From Dyadobacter frigoris (GTDB lineage: Bacteria; Bacteroidota; Bacteroidia; Cytophagales; Spirosomataceae), in the NCBI RefSeq assembly GCF_005280585.1, contig NZ_SZVO01000003.1:1-64000 (forward strand): a DNA stretch of 64,000 bases, read 5' to 3'. Shown piece after piece: positions 27,738 to 37,297 of the stretch. Each line of letters starts with the position of its first letter. Position 1 is the first letter of the stretch. A program made the translations under genes and the position numbers. The notes below the pieces were generated by a model, which was not told the DNA's origin, made no database searches, and saw nothing but the letters and a program-made list of their open reading frames with translations.

Positions 27738-28172
27738 ATGAGATCATTAATTAAAATATTTCTGGCCACAAGTTTTCTTATGGCTGCCTGCGAGCCAAAG
27801 CAACCGGAACCGCTCCAAATAAGAAAGGTCTGGAAAGCCATAACAGTTACTCAAAATGGTGCGGTGGTATATCAGCAAGGCGCTGCCAATAATGCGCGTC
27901 CCAGCTATTCCATGTTCAGACTGGATCTGACTTTGACAGATCAGGTAACATTTATTGATCTGGATGGTAGAAAAACAGTTGGAAGCTGGTCACTTTCAAC
28001 CGATAATCAACGGCTTATTTTAGAAAATCTGGTTCCCCCACCAAGCGAATCAACCGGCAACATTGAGTTTTACATTACCGAAGCCACGAAGGATCAGCTC
28101 AAATTAAAACGAACCACCGAAAGCAGGAAAACGGGAAACAGCATCAACGAATATGTATTGGTCCCACAGTAA
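27738..28172 (+). CDS. Small lipocalin-like lipoprotein
   Basis: A 144-residue protein with a lipoprotein signal (SFLMAAC, Cys18). The mature part is short and beta-rich: RKVWKAITVTQNG, SYSMFRLDLT, GSWSLSTDNQRLILENLVPP and KDQLKLKRTTESR. The alternation of W-containing opening strand, then G-x-W, then LKLKRT resembles the lipocalin-like domains of many Bacteroidota lipoproteins, but the match is by pattern only. It starts 6 bases after the FN3/T9SS gene and closes the five-gene unit. It may bind a small ligand or act as an assembly factor at the outer membrane. Confidence 0.72.
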   Translation: MRSLIKIFLATSFLMAACEPKQPEPLQIRKVWKAITVTQNGAVVYQQGAANNARPSYSMFRLDLTLTDQVTFIDLDGRKTVGSWSLSTDNQRLILENLVPPPSESTGNIEFYITEATKDQLKLKRTTESRKTGNSINEYVLVPQ

Positions 28173-28316
28173 GTTTTCAACTCTTTTGACGATCCGCCTT
28201 CTGCTACATTCTAATCAGCTTCAATTAACCGGGAACTGCAAACAGAAAAAACTCTCAGCAACCTTAATAGACATACAATGAGATACCGTAAGAAAAAACG
28301 AGACAGATTTTGCTCT

Positions 28317-29036
28317 TTATATCTTCAATCGGGAAACGGACGAGCGGTAGGTCTTCCCGACCGGTATACTGGCATTTTGACAAATTATTTCCGTTTGACG
28401 CAGTTCCTGTATCTGGCTAACCGCAACTGCATAGCTCCGATGGACTCTCAAAAACCGCTCAGGAGATAGCCTTTCCATAAAGAATGTGATTGACGACAAG
28501 GTAACATAGTTCTTTTTGGCTGTTACTATTTTAGTGTAATCTTGCATAGCTTCTATGTAAATAATATCACTTTGAGCAAGTTTCACCTGATTATATCCTT
28601 CTTTAATAACTAATGTATCTTCTTCAAGAAGCACCTCATAGGCCTCAGCTTTTTGTTTCATCGCCCAATACTCCTGCACTCTGCGAACGGTATCTTTCAT
28701 ACGTGATTCGGTAAGCGGTTTAAGGATATAGTCAAGTACTGAAAGCTCAAATCCTTCCAATGCAAATTCCGGATGGGAAGTAACGACAACGATCATGGGT
28801 ACCTCGTTACGGACTTTTCTCAACAGATCCATCCCGTTGATCTCCGGCATTTCAATATCAAGGAATATCAGATCTGGTTTTATATATTGTTGGGCTCCAT
28901 AGCCTTCCAAAGCATTTGAAAAATAACCGCAATTTAAAAAAAACGGATACGGTCTCATATATTCTTCGATGGCCAGAAGATCCAGCGGACTGTCGTCAAT
29001 GGCAATATAACGAATTGGAATAAATGCGGAGCTCAT
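28317..29036 (-). CDS. LytTR-family response regulator
   Basis: A 239-residue regulator with a receiver (acidic pair in IAIDDSP, phospho-acceptor Asp60 in FLDIEMPEINGM, Lys in ILKPLTE) and a C-terminal LytTR domain (about 135-235: IIYIEAMQDYTKIVTAKKNY, then FLRVHRSYAV). It is transcribed toward the barrel/FN3 operon, converging with it. It lies 168 bases downstream of the TPR histidine kinase on the same strand, which is its likely partner although that kinase is of the HisKA rather than the LytS type. Candidate LytTR elements lie upstream of the operon at 12938-13012. Confidence 0.92.
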   Translation of the reverse strand: MSSAFIPIRYIAIDDSPLDLLAIEEYMRPYPFFLNCGYFSNALEGYGAQQYIKPDLIFLDIEMPEINGMDLLRKVRNEVPMIVVVTSHPEFALEGFELSVLDYILKPLTESRMKDTVRRVQEYWAMKQKAEAYEVLLEEDTLVIKEGYNQVKLAQSDIIYIEAMQDYTKIVTAKKNYVTLSSITFFMERLSPERFLRVHRSYAVAVSQIQELRQTEIICQNASIPVGKTYRSSVSRLKI

Positions 29037-29204
29037 TTCGGTAGTTGATAACTGGCACCAATATAGTAAAAAGCTACCATGTCTGCCACTATCAATTCAA
29101 ATTCGCTCCTATAACTTTGGTATCAATTATGTTAGAAAATTATATGATCAAATGCAATCGGGTAACCGAAAAACTCTGCCACCATTCTCTTATTTGTAGT
29201 AAGC

Positions 29205-31286
29205 TCAACTTATAGAAAACCTCAAATTCACTTGGGTGGAATCACCTTTTTTATTTTCAAAATTAATCGAGACCCCTGTTTTTCGGGAAAGCTCATCAAC
29301 CAGTTTCAACCCCATGCCGGAAAGACCATTTTCGGTACTGGCTAATATTTGCTCGTATTGCTCCTGCGTGAAAGGGGCTCCGGAGTTTCGAATGGAAAGT
29401 GTGGTTTCTTGCTTATTTTCAACATATTCTATATCAACAACACCCTCGATCCACGAAGCTTTAATAGCATTTTGCAATAAATTCCTGACGACAGTTTGCA
29501 GATAGTAAAGATCGGCTTTCACAAATGTGGATTGTAATATCTCATTTTGGATCTTCACCTTTTTCGCATCTATATTAAGCTCTAAAAGTTGAAGACTTTG
29601 GTCCAGGACCACCTTAAGATCAACTGGTCGAATGTCAGTCTTAAACTGATTCATCTGGCTTTTGGACCACAATAATAATTCTTCCATCGTTTCTAAAAGA
29701 GATCCAGTGGCTGTTTGGATTTTATTGCCAAGCTCAATTTTTTGATTTTCGTTCAACAAATTCGGATTAAGCTGTTGTAACTTCAAAAACTGATAAACCT
29801 GATTTATTGGAGACCTAAGGTCATGGCTGATGATCCCGAAAAGCTTTGCCTTTGTCTGATTGGCTTCTTCCAGATCATTGTTGAGCTGTGTGAGTTTTCT
29901 ATTCTGTTCATGAAGCAGATCGGCTGTACGCTTTTTATTTCTGTAAATGACAATTAGTAACGTGACAACGAGTAACGTGAGTAGAATACCTCCAATTAGC
30001 CAAAAACTTTGCTTTTTGGCATAGGTTAATTCTACATTTTGGGCATCAATTTGCAATTGCTTGTTCTTGTTTTGAAACATAGCCTCCATTTCAGCCAGGT
30101 TCAGCGAAATTTTCTGATTGGTAAGCGAGTCGGAAAGGGAGATGTATTTGTCAAAATACGCCCCGGCATCTTTCGGGTCTCCAGACATGATTTCGACAGC
30201 AGTTAAAGACTTCAATAACTCCAGGTACTGCTCTTTATTATACAAAGCAGAGCCAGGCTCGGAAATTTTGTAATACTTGGCAGCATTTTTATAGTCTTTT
30301 AAACTCTTGTAATAGTCCCCATAGCTCAAATTGACACTGGACGTCATAATTTCCTTGTTATCCTTCCTGGCCTGTATATCAGCCTTATCCAGGTAAAATT
30401 TCGCCTGTAAATATTCCTTTCCCTCCAGAGACAAAGTCGACATAATCAAGCTGGAAGATACCAGCTCAGACCAGTTTCCATTTGTTTTTGCAGCTGTCTC
30501 ATGCAACAAATTATAATATTTCAGAGCCTCCTCTTTGTTTTTTAATAATGCATAACTCCTCACATATTTACCATAAATGGATATATCCATAATAAGCGCC
30601 AAACCCAAAAATGGTTTGGTCTCGTTTAAATATTGAAGCGCCTTCTGCGGTTGTTTCAACTGAAGGTAAACCTCCGCTACCATCATTAACCGGGCAGCAT
30701 AATCCGTTTTAAGCTTGACGATTTTTGTCGTATCTATTATCGGCCTGTACAACTCAATACTCTTTAAAAAATTTTCAAGAGCCGTTCCGTAATAAAACTT
30801 TTGTTGCTGGTTATACATTCCCAAATTGAAGTAGGCATCCGCTTTTATTTTTGGATCAATAATATCTGGCAGGCTATGTTTCAGTTTTTCCGCAGCTCCA
30901 TCTGCATCTTTACTAAGCCCCATATAATAATTTATCGATATCAGATTACCGAGAGGTTTCAAACTTTTATCGATCATTTTCCCCGTAACGGCAACAGCAT
31001 ACGATTGCTCAAAATGCTCTTTTGCAGATTTAAAATCCTGCTTATAATAGTATCCCGTCCCCATAGCCTGATGAAAGGCATATATGTACTCGTAGTCCTT
31101 TTCATTTGCAATTTTCAGCCCCTCCCGCCCTTCCTTAATCAACAAATCCAGGCTTTCGGGCTTTCCCGAGAACTCAGCTATAATTCTCTCACAGCTTGCG
31201 CGCTTTTCGTTAAGCAATCCGATACGATCCGCTTTTTGCGCGAATGCTTGCAGGCTAACAAGCAAAAAAAGAGTAATGAATTTCAT
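29205..31286 (-). CDS. TPR-containing sensor histidine kinase
   Basis: A 693-residue membrane kinase. A signal peptide (MKFITLFLLVSLQAFAQ) leads into a periplasmic region of about 400 residues with tetratricopeptide-like helices (for example AYFNLGMYNQQQKFYYGTAL and YGDYYKSLKDYKNAAKYYKI). A transmembrane helix follows near residue 432 (LIGGILLTLLVVTLLIVIY), then a coiled coil. The HisKA box is FGIISHDLRSPINQVY with His488, and the ATPase domain has NLLQNAIKAS (N box) and SGMGLKLV (G box). This layout is common in Bacteroidota, where TPR kinases sense unknown periplasmic cues. The LytTR regulator just downstream is the likely partner. Confidence 0.9.
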   Translation of the reverse strand: MKFITLFLLVSLQAFAQKADRIGLLNEKRASCERIIAEFSGKPESLDLLIKEGREGLKIANEKDYEYIYAFHQAMGTGYYYKQDFKSAKEHFEQSYAVAVTGKMIDKSLKPLGNLISINYYMGLSKDADGAAEKLKHSLPDIIDPKIKADAYFNLGMYNQQQKFYYGTALENFLKSIELYRPIIDTTKIVKLKTDYAARLMMVAEVYLQLKQPQKALQYLNETKPFLGLALIMDISIYGKYVRSYALLKNKEEALKYYNLLHETAAKTNGNWSELVSSSLIMSTLSLEGKEYLQAKFYLDKADIQARKDNKEIMTSSVNLSYGDYYKSLKDYKNAAKYYKISEPGSALYNKEQYLELLKSLTAVEIMSGDPKDAGAYFDKYISLSDSLTNQKISLNLAEMEAMFQNKNKQLQIDAQNVELTYAKKQSFWLIGGILLTLLVVTLLIVIYRNKKRTADLLHEQNRKLTQLNNDLEEANQTKAKLFGIISHDLRSPINQVYQFLKLQQLNPNLLNENQKIELGNKIQTATGSLLETMEELLLWSKSQMNQFKTDIRPVDLKVVLDQSLQLLELNIDAKKVKIQNEILQSTFVKADLYYLQTVVRNLLQNAIKASWIEGVVDIEYVENKQETTLSIRNSGAPFTQEQYEQILASTENGLSGMGLKLVDELSRKTGVSINFENKKGDSTQVNLRFSIS

Positions 31287-31956
31287 AGTTTGTTGTTAAA
31301 AAATTTAGTACCGAAGAAATTTCTAATCCTTTGTCTATCTCAATAAGACAATCTAGGTCATAAAAAATCAAATTACTGAATAGCAAATACATCAAATTCA
31401 AGAGCTTTCACAAACTCATCATTCTGCTACGTAATCCTATGATCTGCTGTCCAAATTCTCCATCCATACTTTGAGTTAGTCTTAGTTCAAGCCTCTGGTC
31501 GAAATACCCTAAAGAAAACCAGACAACAAGCAATGAAACTAAACCGGGCATTCCGTAGCAGGCATAGTTGCTGCTTGCCCCTTCAAATCAAAAAACACCG
31601 GCTTTACTGACAGGTATATCGGATGCTAAAATAGGCACACAGACTCAGGAATACGGAAATCGTGATCACATATAATCCGACATTGCAATCGATGAGAAAT
31701 AATTGATTAACAAACAAATATAGCAAAATAAAACACTTCCGGGGTAAGATTCCCTGGTCAAAAACTCTTAAATCAAAAATCTCGATTTGGGAATAATCAG
31801 ACATTTATTGTTTTCCATACACAAGTAGTCATGGTGATTTGACCATCTAAATCTTTACTGCTTAAGCTAAAAGTCTGCGCTTGAGATATACTTGTCATAA
31901 AAATTATTGTGATTACGGTTATCAATAAATGTCTGATTTTGTTTGTGTTATAAACA
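31287..31956. other. Intergenic region, probable gene remnants
   Basis: No intact gene is supported. On the minus strand, 31408-31551 is open for 47 residues from an ATG (MPGLVSLLVVWFSLGYFDQR...), with a hydrophobic start and then a charged helix. Coding-like residues extend upstream past a stop. It may be a small membrane peptide or a relic; neither is certain. The rest, including an open minus frame at 31604-31804, has no recognisable content. Confidence 0.3.
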
Positions 31957-32148
31957 CTAGTTTCCTGCGGGAACTAGAAGGATAGATGATGCCAAAGTTT
32001 TTGAAGCAACGGCCTCTTTTACTTCTGCCGGGCGAGCAGCGGCTATTCATCCCAAAGTACTGGTATTAACAGCGTAAACGGTAATTTCATAATGGTAGGT
32101 TTCTCCGACAGGAGGACAAACCCCAACATAATCCGGAACAATACTGTT
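31957..32148 (-). pseudogene. Relic of a PEBP/YbhB-YbcL (Raf kinase inhibitor-like) gene
   Basis: Read on the minus strand, the frame from 32148 to the TAG at 31957-31959 contains YVGVCPPVGETYHYEITVYA. This is the core signature of the PEBP family (C-P-P-x-G...H-x-Y...T-V-Y-A). It continues through VNTSTLG, an in-frame TGA at 32047-32049, and then RPAEVKEAVASKTLASSIL, matching the family's C-terminal segment of A-x-R-A-E-V...A-K-A-x-L. An upstream in-frame TGA at 32149-32151 cuts off the N-terminal two-thirds, which is missing. Intact YbhB/YbcL proteins are about 150-190 residues. The copy is therefore dead. Confidence 0.75.
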
Positions 32149-32250
32149 TCACCTATTTTCTCGATTTTATTAGACTCAACCATTTTTCTACAAGATTTTA
32201 AAATCATCATTCAATGAGATTTACAGAGAGAAATCCAGTATTTTGCCGGT

Positions 32251-33180
32251 ATGGCAGAAACTACTGAACACATACCCCTATTAAATTCAATCTCAGATTT
32301 TTTCAGAGTCTATGGACTTGGAAAACCTGTTGATAATGACATCATGTGTATGCGTTTGCAGGATCAGCCAGACAAGCGGCTGATGACCATGCCTCTTTGC
32401 AGGACCAACTTTTACCGGCTCATTCATTTGACCTCCGAAAATCTTTTTCATGTTCAGGAAAATAAAAAAACAGAGATTGGCGCGAATACCCTTATTTTCA
32501 GCTACCCGGGAAAACTGGAATCATGGAGCCGGTCAGGGAAGCTTTATGGTAATGTCATTTATTTCTCGAAAGACTTTCTGCCATTGGATACTGTCCGTCC
32601 CGGATATGAAAACATGTACCCCTATTTCACTGCTGACACCGCTTTTCCACTTCCAATCACAGATCAGCAGGCCTTAACCCTGAAACTGCTTTCAGATGAA
32701 ATGATTGAGGAAATCGATTCGGCCAGCCCCGATAAAATAGAGATGCTCAGGAAGCTCCTCACCGTTTATCTGCATAAAATAAAACGAATTTACCTCGCCA
32801 ACACCGGTACGCTGACCGAAAAAACAAAAGAAAACCGTTTGCTCTACAATTTGTTCCGGAAACATCTCGAATCTTATATTGTACAGCTCGGAGCCGGGCA
32901 GCAAACCGTCATGCCGTCCGTGTCAGCACTTGCCGAAATGATGAACGTGAATCCGAACTATTTGAATTCCTCAGTTAAAAAGGTGACTGGGCAAACGGCC
33001 TCTGTGATCATACAAGAAAAGCTTTTGCTGGAAGCGAAGGCTTACCTGATCCATACCTCGTTACAAGTTGCTGAAATTGCCTACCGGCTGGGCTTTGAAA
33101 ATCTTTCCTACTTCAACCGCTTTTTCAAGAAACATACCCAAACCACCCCTTCTGAATTTCGTAAGTCCATTATTTTGTAA
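32251..33180 (+). CDS. AraC-family transcriptional regulator
   Basis: A 309-residue protein with an N-terminal cupin-like half and a C-terminal AraC domain. The second helix-turn-helix reads VAEIAYRLGFENLSYFNRFF and is followed by TTPSEFRKS, the family signature. The first helix-turn-helix is near SVSALAEMMNVNPNYLNSSV. It lies 125 bases upstream of, and co-directional with, the luciferase-domain/YceI/TonB-receptor/HbpS gene group and is a likely regulator of it. It resembles the AraC protein at 988-1905 in size and layout, but the sensing halves differ. The effector is unknown. Confidence 0.9.
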   Translation: MAETTEHIPLLNSISDFFRVYGLGKPVDNDIMCMRLQDQPDKRLMTMPLCRTNFYRLIHLTSENLFHVQENKKTEIGANTLIFSYPGKLESWSRSGKLYGNVIYFSKDFLPLDTVRPGYENMYPYFTADTAFPLPITDQQALTLKLLSDEMIEEIDSASPDKIEMLRKLLTVYLHKIKRIYLANTGTLTEKTKENRLLYNLFRKHLESYIVQLGAGQQTVMPSVSALAEMMNVNPNYLNSSVKKVTGQTASVIIQEKLLLEAKAYLIHTSLQVAEIAYRLGFENLSYFNRFFKKHTQTTPSEFRKSIIL

Positions 33181-33305
33181 GCAGCCACAGGTTTGTGGCG
33201 TATCGAGGAAAGTGCTATCATACCTGTAAAAAGTACTAACTGCAACACTTCAGGGAGCGTTTACTTTGTAACAACATTTGAAACCAATCAACAGTTGTTG
33301 CAGCG

Positions 33306-34109
33306 ATGAAAACGTTCCCGATTATCTCAATCCTTTGTTTTTTTATGGCCATTCTCGTTTCTGCTCAGAAACCAGATACTGATACCATTCAGGCGGTAAA
33401 TGATCCGGTCAAAATACAGGCTGCGGTTAATTCCGATATCCAAAAAAGTCTTACTCCGGCAGAATATCAGGATTATCTGGCCTGGGTTGCCCTGGGCATT
33501 GGTGGGTTACCTCACACGCCCGAAGGCTACCGGACTGTAAAAAAGATAGGTATGGCAATGAAGGATCCGCTGGATGTAAGCAGGATTACTCCATATATCG
33601 GTAAAAAAGGGGATTTGGCTTCATTGAAAAATTTACCAAAACGCCTGGGCTCAAAACCATCCATTGCTCCGTTCGCGGTACCGCACCGCCAGACCAACCA
33701 GCATAATACGGAGCAGATCAGAAAAAAACAGACTGAATTATTTGATACAGCAGTAGAAGGTTCGCACGGTCAGCTGATTTATAGAAACTCGTATCTGGAA
33801 AAGCACAGCCCCGGCATTTTCCTGGCAGATCCTGCCAAAGGGAACCAGACCGTTGTGGGTATTTCTCACGCGGAAATTGGCCACATCCATGCATTTGACG
33901 GATCCATGCACCTGATTATCAGCCCGAGCGACACGAAAGAGGTAATCGATAAAGGATGGGGAGAACTGCACGGCCTTGCAAATGGAGAAGACAAGGTAGC
34001 CAGGACTTACATGCTGATTTACTCTCCGCGCGATGAAAATGAGCTTGCTGTAACAAACCAAATACTGGACGCAGCAATCAAATACAGCAGTTATCCTGCC
34101 CACCAGTAA
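33306..34109 (+). CDS. Secreted luciferase-domain (PF17648-type) protein
   Basis: A 267-residue protein with a signal peptide ending at LVSAQ (residue 21). The C-terminal half contains GISHAEIGHIHAFDGSMHLI, then SPSDTKEVIDKGWGELHGLA. This is the conserved block of the so-called luciferase domain found in fungal and bacterial proteins, rich in His (three within the first block). Despite the name, no light-producing role is implied; the biochemical activity is unknown. The N-terminal half (GIGGLPHTPEGYRTVKKIGM) is also typical of the family in Bacteroidota. It is the first of four linked genes, 63 bases ahead of the YceI gene. Confidence 0.78.
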   Translation: MKTFPIISILCFFMAILVSAQKPDTDTIQAVNDPVKIQAAVNSDIQKSLTPAEYQDYLAWVALGIGGLPHTPEGYRTVKKIGMAMKDPLDVSRITPYIGKKGDLASLKNLPKRLGSKPSIAPFAVPHRQTNQHNTEQIRKKQTELFDTAVEGSHGQLIYRNSYLEKHSPGIFLADPAKGNQTVVGISHAEIGHIHAFDGSMHLIISPSDTKEVIDKGWGELHGLANGEDKVARTYMLIYSPRDENELAVTNQILDAAIKYSSYPAHQ

Positions 34110-34172
34110 TTATATACCTAAACAGTTCAACCAGAGTTTACATATCGTTTTTAAATCAAAAGATCAGGAACC

Positions 34173-34742
34173 ATGAAAAAGACAATCCCGGTACTCGCAT
34201 TTATTTTACTGCCCTTCCTGGGCTTTCCCCAAAGCTGGTCACTGGATAAAGCCCATGCAAAGGCAGGTTTTACGGTAACCCATAACCTGATATCGGAGGT
34301 AGATGGTTACTTCAAAAAATTCGACGCCAGCATCACCACTTCCAAACCCGATTTTTCGGACGCGGTCTTTGAAATGAGCGCTGAAACCGCAAGCATTAAT
34401 ACAGAAAACGAAATGCGGGACGGACATTTGAAAGGCGATAGTTTTTTTGATACAACAAAGTTCCCCATCCTCGTATTCAAAAGCACATCCTTCAGCAAAG
34501 TGAGTGGGAACAAATATAAAATGACAGGTAACCTGACCATAAAAGGCACCACCAAACCCGTTACTATGGATGTCACTTTACTCGGGCCAAATATCGATGA
34601 GCGAAGCAAGAAACAAATCCTGGGAATTAAAGTCACAACAAAAATTGACCGGCAGGATTTCAAAGTAGGCACATCACTTGCTTCAAAAACAGTGGCCGAT
34701 GAAGTAGAGCTGCGTGCTACCGGCGAATTCAAACAAAACTAG
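34173..34742 (+). CDS. YceI-family periplasmic lipid-binding protein
   Basis: A 189-residue protein with a signal peptide (FILLPFLGFPQ). The mature part starts SWSLDKAHAKAGFTVTHN, the standard opening of YceI proteins (W-x-x-D-x-x-H-S-x-x-F). It also has NEMRDGHLKGDSFFDTTKFP and GNLTIKGTTKPVTMDV, the diagnostic middle blocks. YceI proteins form a lipocalin-like barrel that binds isoprenoid or other amphiphilic ligands in the periplasm. Its place between a luciferase-domain gene and a TonB receptor suggests a role in handling the same imported or exported molecule, which is inference. Confidence 0.93.
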   Translation: MKKTIPVLAFILLPFLGFPQSWSLDKAHAKAGFTVTHNLISEVDGYFKKFDASITTSKPDFSDAVFEMSAETASINTENEMRDGHLKGDSFFDTTKFPILVFKSTSFSKVSGNKYKMTGNLTIKGTTKPVTMDVTLLGPNIDERSKKQILGIKVTTKIDRQDFKVGTSLASKTVADEVELRATGEFKQN

Positions 34743-34783
34743 ATCTGCCTGGCTTATTCTTCTCATCTATCGACTCACACCCC

Positions 34784-37258
34784 ATGAAAATACACCAAAC
34801 GCTGATCATGATTATTTGCTTGCTTGTTGGCTCTCAGGCAACCTGCTTAGCCCAGGCGACTGTGAAACCTGATGTAAAAATAACCGAAAAGGGTTTGGGA
34901 AAAATCGCAGGAAACGTGGTTGACAGTATTTCTGCAAACCCGGTTGAGTATGTCACGGTAGCTTTATTTAAAATGCCGGATTTGATCAAACCCGTTAACG
35001 GAGCAATGTCGGATGATAAGGGAAAGTTTACACTCTCTGAGCTCGTTACCGGATCTTATGCCATTAAAATTTCCTCGATGGGATATCAGGAAAAATGGAT
35101 AACGGCCCCGAAGGTAGATGATAACACGGTTGCACTCAAAAATGTAAAGCTGTCTTCATCAGCCCGGCTTTTGAACGAAGTATCAGTTACCGGGCAGGCT
35201 TCGTTGATTGAAGAAAAAGTGGACCGTCTGGTTTATAATGCAGAGAAAGATTTAACGGCAAAGGGAGGCGACGCGACTGAAATATTAAGAAACGTTCCGC
35301 TGCTTTCTGTCGACCTGGATGGGAACGTATCGTTGCGTGGAAGCCAGAATATCAGGGTGCTGATCAATAACAAGCCCTCCACTATTTTGGCTGCCAGTAT
35401 TGCCGATGCCTTAAAACAGATTCCGGCAGACCAGATCAAATCAGTCGAAGTCATTACTTCCCCTTCGGCTAAATATGACGCGGAAGGTTCTGGTGGTATC
35501 ATCAACATTATCACCAAAAAGAATAACATTGAAGGCATGTCGCTAACCATCGACAGCGGTATCGGAAACCGCGCATCGACTCTTGGGCTGAGTGGAAGCT
35601 ACCGGAAAAGAAAATTCGGGATCAACCTGAACGGTTCCGGAAGGGCCATTTATAACAAAGCTATTTACGATTTTACCCAACATACCATTCTGACCGATAT
35701 TACCACCAATCAGTATTCAAATGCAAAACACCTCGGAGGCTTTGGCAACTATGCCCTGGGACTGGATTATGATTTGAAAAAGAACGAATCACTCTCAGCT
35801 GGTGTCCGGTTTGGTACCAGGGGTTTTTCCAGAAAACAGGATATGTCGGTCAGCCAACAGGTTGGTAATGCAGCCCCTACGCTTTCAGGCCGTGATATTG
35901 ACAGCAAGGATTTTGCCAATTCGGTAGACGTAAACCTGGATTATATCAAAATCATCAGGCCGCAAACCGAGCTTAGTATTTCCACTTTATACAGCCGGGC
36001 AGATTTGACCAACAATTCGGACGCCTCCTTATTTTCTGCTTCAAGGCAGCTGCAAGGAACACAGAAAAACGACAACAAAAGTAATAACCAGGAAGCCACG
36101 ATCCAGGCAGATTACACGACGCCCATCAACAAGTTCCAGCTACTGGAATTCGGGGCGAAGGGTATTTTCAGGTCGGTCAAAAGCAATTATAGTTACAGTT
36201 TTTCGCAGGCTGTTACCAGTCCGGAAAACCTGGACATTACGGGTGGAAATCTGGAATATGGGCAAAATGTCGGCGCAGCTTACCTGAGTTACATGCTCAC
36301 CACCCGATCAAAATGGACCGTTAAAGCAGGAGCAAGGTATGAGCTGACGGCCATTGATGCGTCTACTCGTAAAACAGGCAAAATAAACATTCCAACGTAT
36401 CAGAATCTGGTCCCGAGCATTGCCATATCAAAGGCAGCAGGACCGTTTACTTTCAAGGGTGGATATAACCGTCGTATCCAAAGACCCGGTATTCAGCAGC
36501 TTAACCCGAATATCAACATCGTCAATCCACAAAATCTGATGACCGGAAACCCGCAGTTAAGACCCGAGCTGACCGATAATTACGAACTTTCATCGAGCGG
36601 TCCGGTCGGTAAATTTTATATCAACGCAGCGGTTTTCACCCGCCAGACTGCACGCGCGATCTCGCAGGTCAGGATACCCATTGATTCTATCGAAGGCGCG
36701 ACCCTGACCACTTACCGGAATATTGGGAAACAACATGATTATGGTGCCAACCTTTACGTATCCTGGCAAATCCTGCCCGTCTGGAGTGTAAACGGCAGTA
36801 TTGATGCCTACTACTCCATACTGAATGGTGTTTCGGCTGGCAGGGACGGAGCAAACATTGCTGTAACGAACCATGGATGGTATGCCAACAAACGCTTTAT
36901 GACCCAGATTTCGCTCCCCAATAATTGGAAGGTTCAAGCCAATGGAATGTTTAACGGAAAGGCTCTTCAATTGCAGGGACGAATGGGTGGCTATATGCTT
37001 TATTCATTTGGTTTTAGAAAAGATTTCAAAGGCAATAAAGGCAGTCTGGGTATTACGGGCGATAATATTTTCAGTAAAAGCATCAAGGTATCAGGTGATT
37101 TCTCTTCGCCGCTTTTTGTCCAGACAACCAGAAATCAACTTATAAACAGAGGTGTGCGATTGACTTTCAGCTACAAAATTGGAAAGATAGGTACCGATGT
37201 CAAACGCAAAACGAAGGGTATTAAAAATACGGATGTAAAAGAAGGCGAAGGCAATTAA
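34784..37258 (+). CDS. TonB-dependent receptor with carboxypeptidase-like N-terminal domain
   Basis: An 824-residue outer-membrane receptor. After the signal peptide (to about residue 24, CLAQ) comes a carboxypeptidase-regulatory-like domain (about 38-115, KIAGNVVDSISANPVEYVTV). The plug follows (about 130-235, LLSVDLDGNVSLRGSQNIRV and IKSVEVITSPSAKYDAEGSG), then an OMP_b-brl_3-type barrel. FKGGYNRRIQRPGIQQLNPN is the conserved barrel block of this subfamily. The last strand VRLTFSYKIGKI is followed by a charged 30-residue extension. These receptors lack a partner SusD and often take up metal chelates or peptides; the substrate here is unknown. It is third in the luciferase-domain/YceI/receptor/HbpS group. 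Confidence 0.92.
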   Translation: MKIHQTLIMIICLLVGSQATCLAQATVKPDVKITEKGLGKIAGNVVDSISANPVEYVTVALFKMPDLIKPVNGAMSDDKGKFTLSELVTGSYAIKISSMGYQEKWITAPKVDDNTVALKNVKLSSSARLLNEVSVTGQASLIEEKVDRLVYNAEKDLTAKGGDATEILRNVPLLSVDLDGNVSLRGSQNIRVLINNKPSTILAASIADALKQIPADQIKSVEVITSPSAKYDAEGSGGIINIITKKNNIEGMSLTIDSGIGNRASTLGLSGSYRKRKFGINLNGSGRAIYNKAIYDFTQHTILTDITTNQYSNAKHLGGFGNYALGLDYDLKKNESLSAGVRFGTRGFSRKQDMSVSQQVGNAAPTLSGRDIDSKDFANSVDVNLDYIKIIRPQTELSISTLYSRADLTNNSDASLFSASRQLQGTQKNDNKSNNQEATIQADYTTPINKFQLLEFGAKGIFRSVKSNYSYSFSQAVTSPENLDITGGNLEYGQNVGAAYLSYMLTTRSKWTVKAGARYELTAIDASTRKTGKINIPTYQNLVPSIAISKAAGPFTFKGGYNRRIQRPGIQQLNPNINIVNPQNLMTGNPQLRPELTDNYELSSSGPVGKFYINAAVFTRQTARAISQVRIPIDSIEGATLTTYRNIGKQHDYGANLYVSWQILPVWSVNGSIDAYYSILNGVSAGRDGANIAVTNHGWYANKRFMTQISLPNNWKVQANGMFNGKALQLQGRMGGYMLYSFGFRKDFKGNKGSLGITGDNIFSKSIKVSGDFSSPLFVQTTRNQLINRGVRLTFSYKIGKIGTDVKRKTKGIKNTDVKEGEGN

Positions 37259-37297
37259 CAATAAATAATTCCATAATCTTAACTAATCAATCCAGAT

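Noticed and set aside
28278-28469. A plus-strand frame over the end of the LytTR regulator.
   Set aside because: It is a shadow of the regulator reading frame on the other strand and has no recognisable content.
31604-31804. A 66-residue minus-strand frame in the spacer after the TPR kinase gene.
   Set aside because: No recognisable motif, no plausible start context and a composition like A/T-rich spacer.
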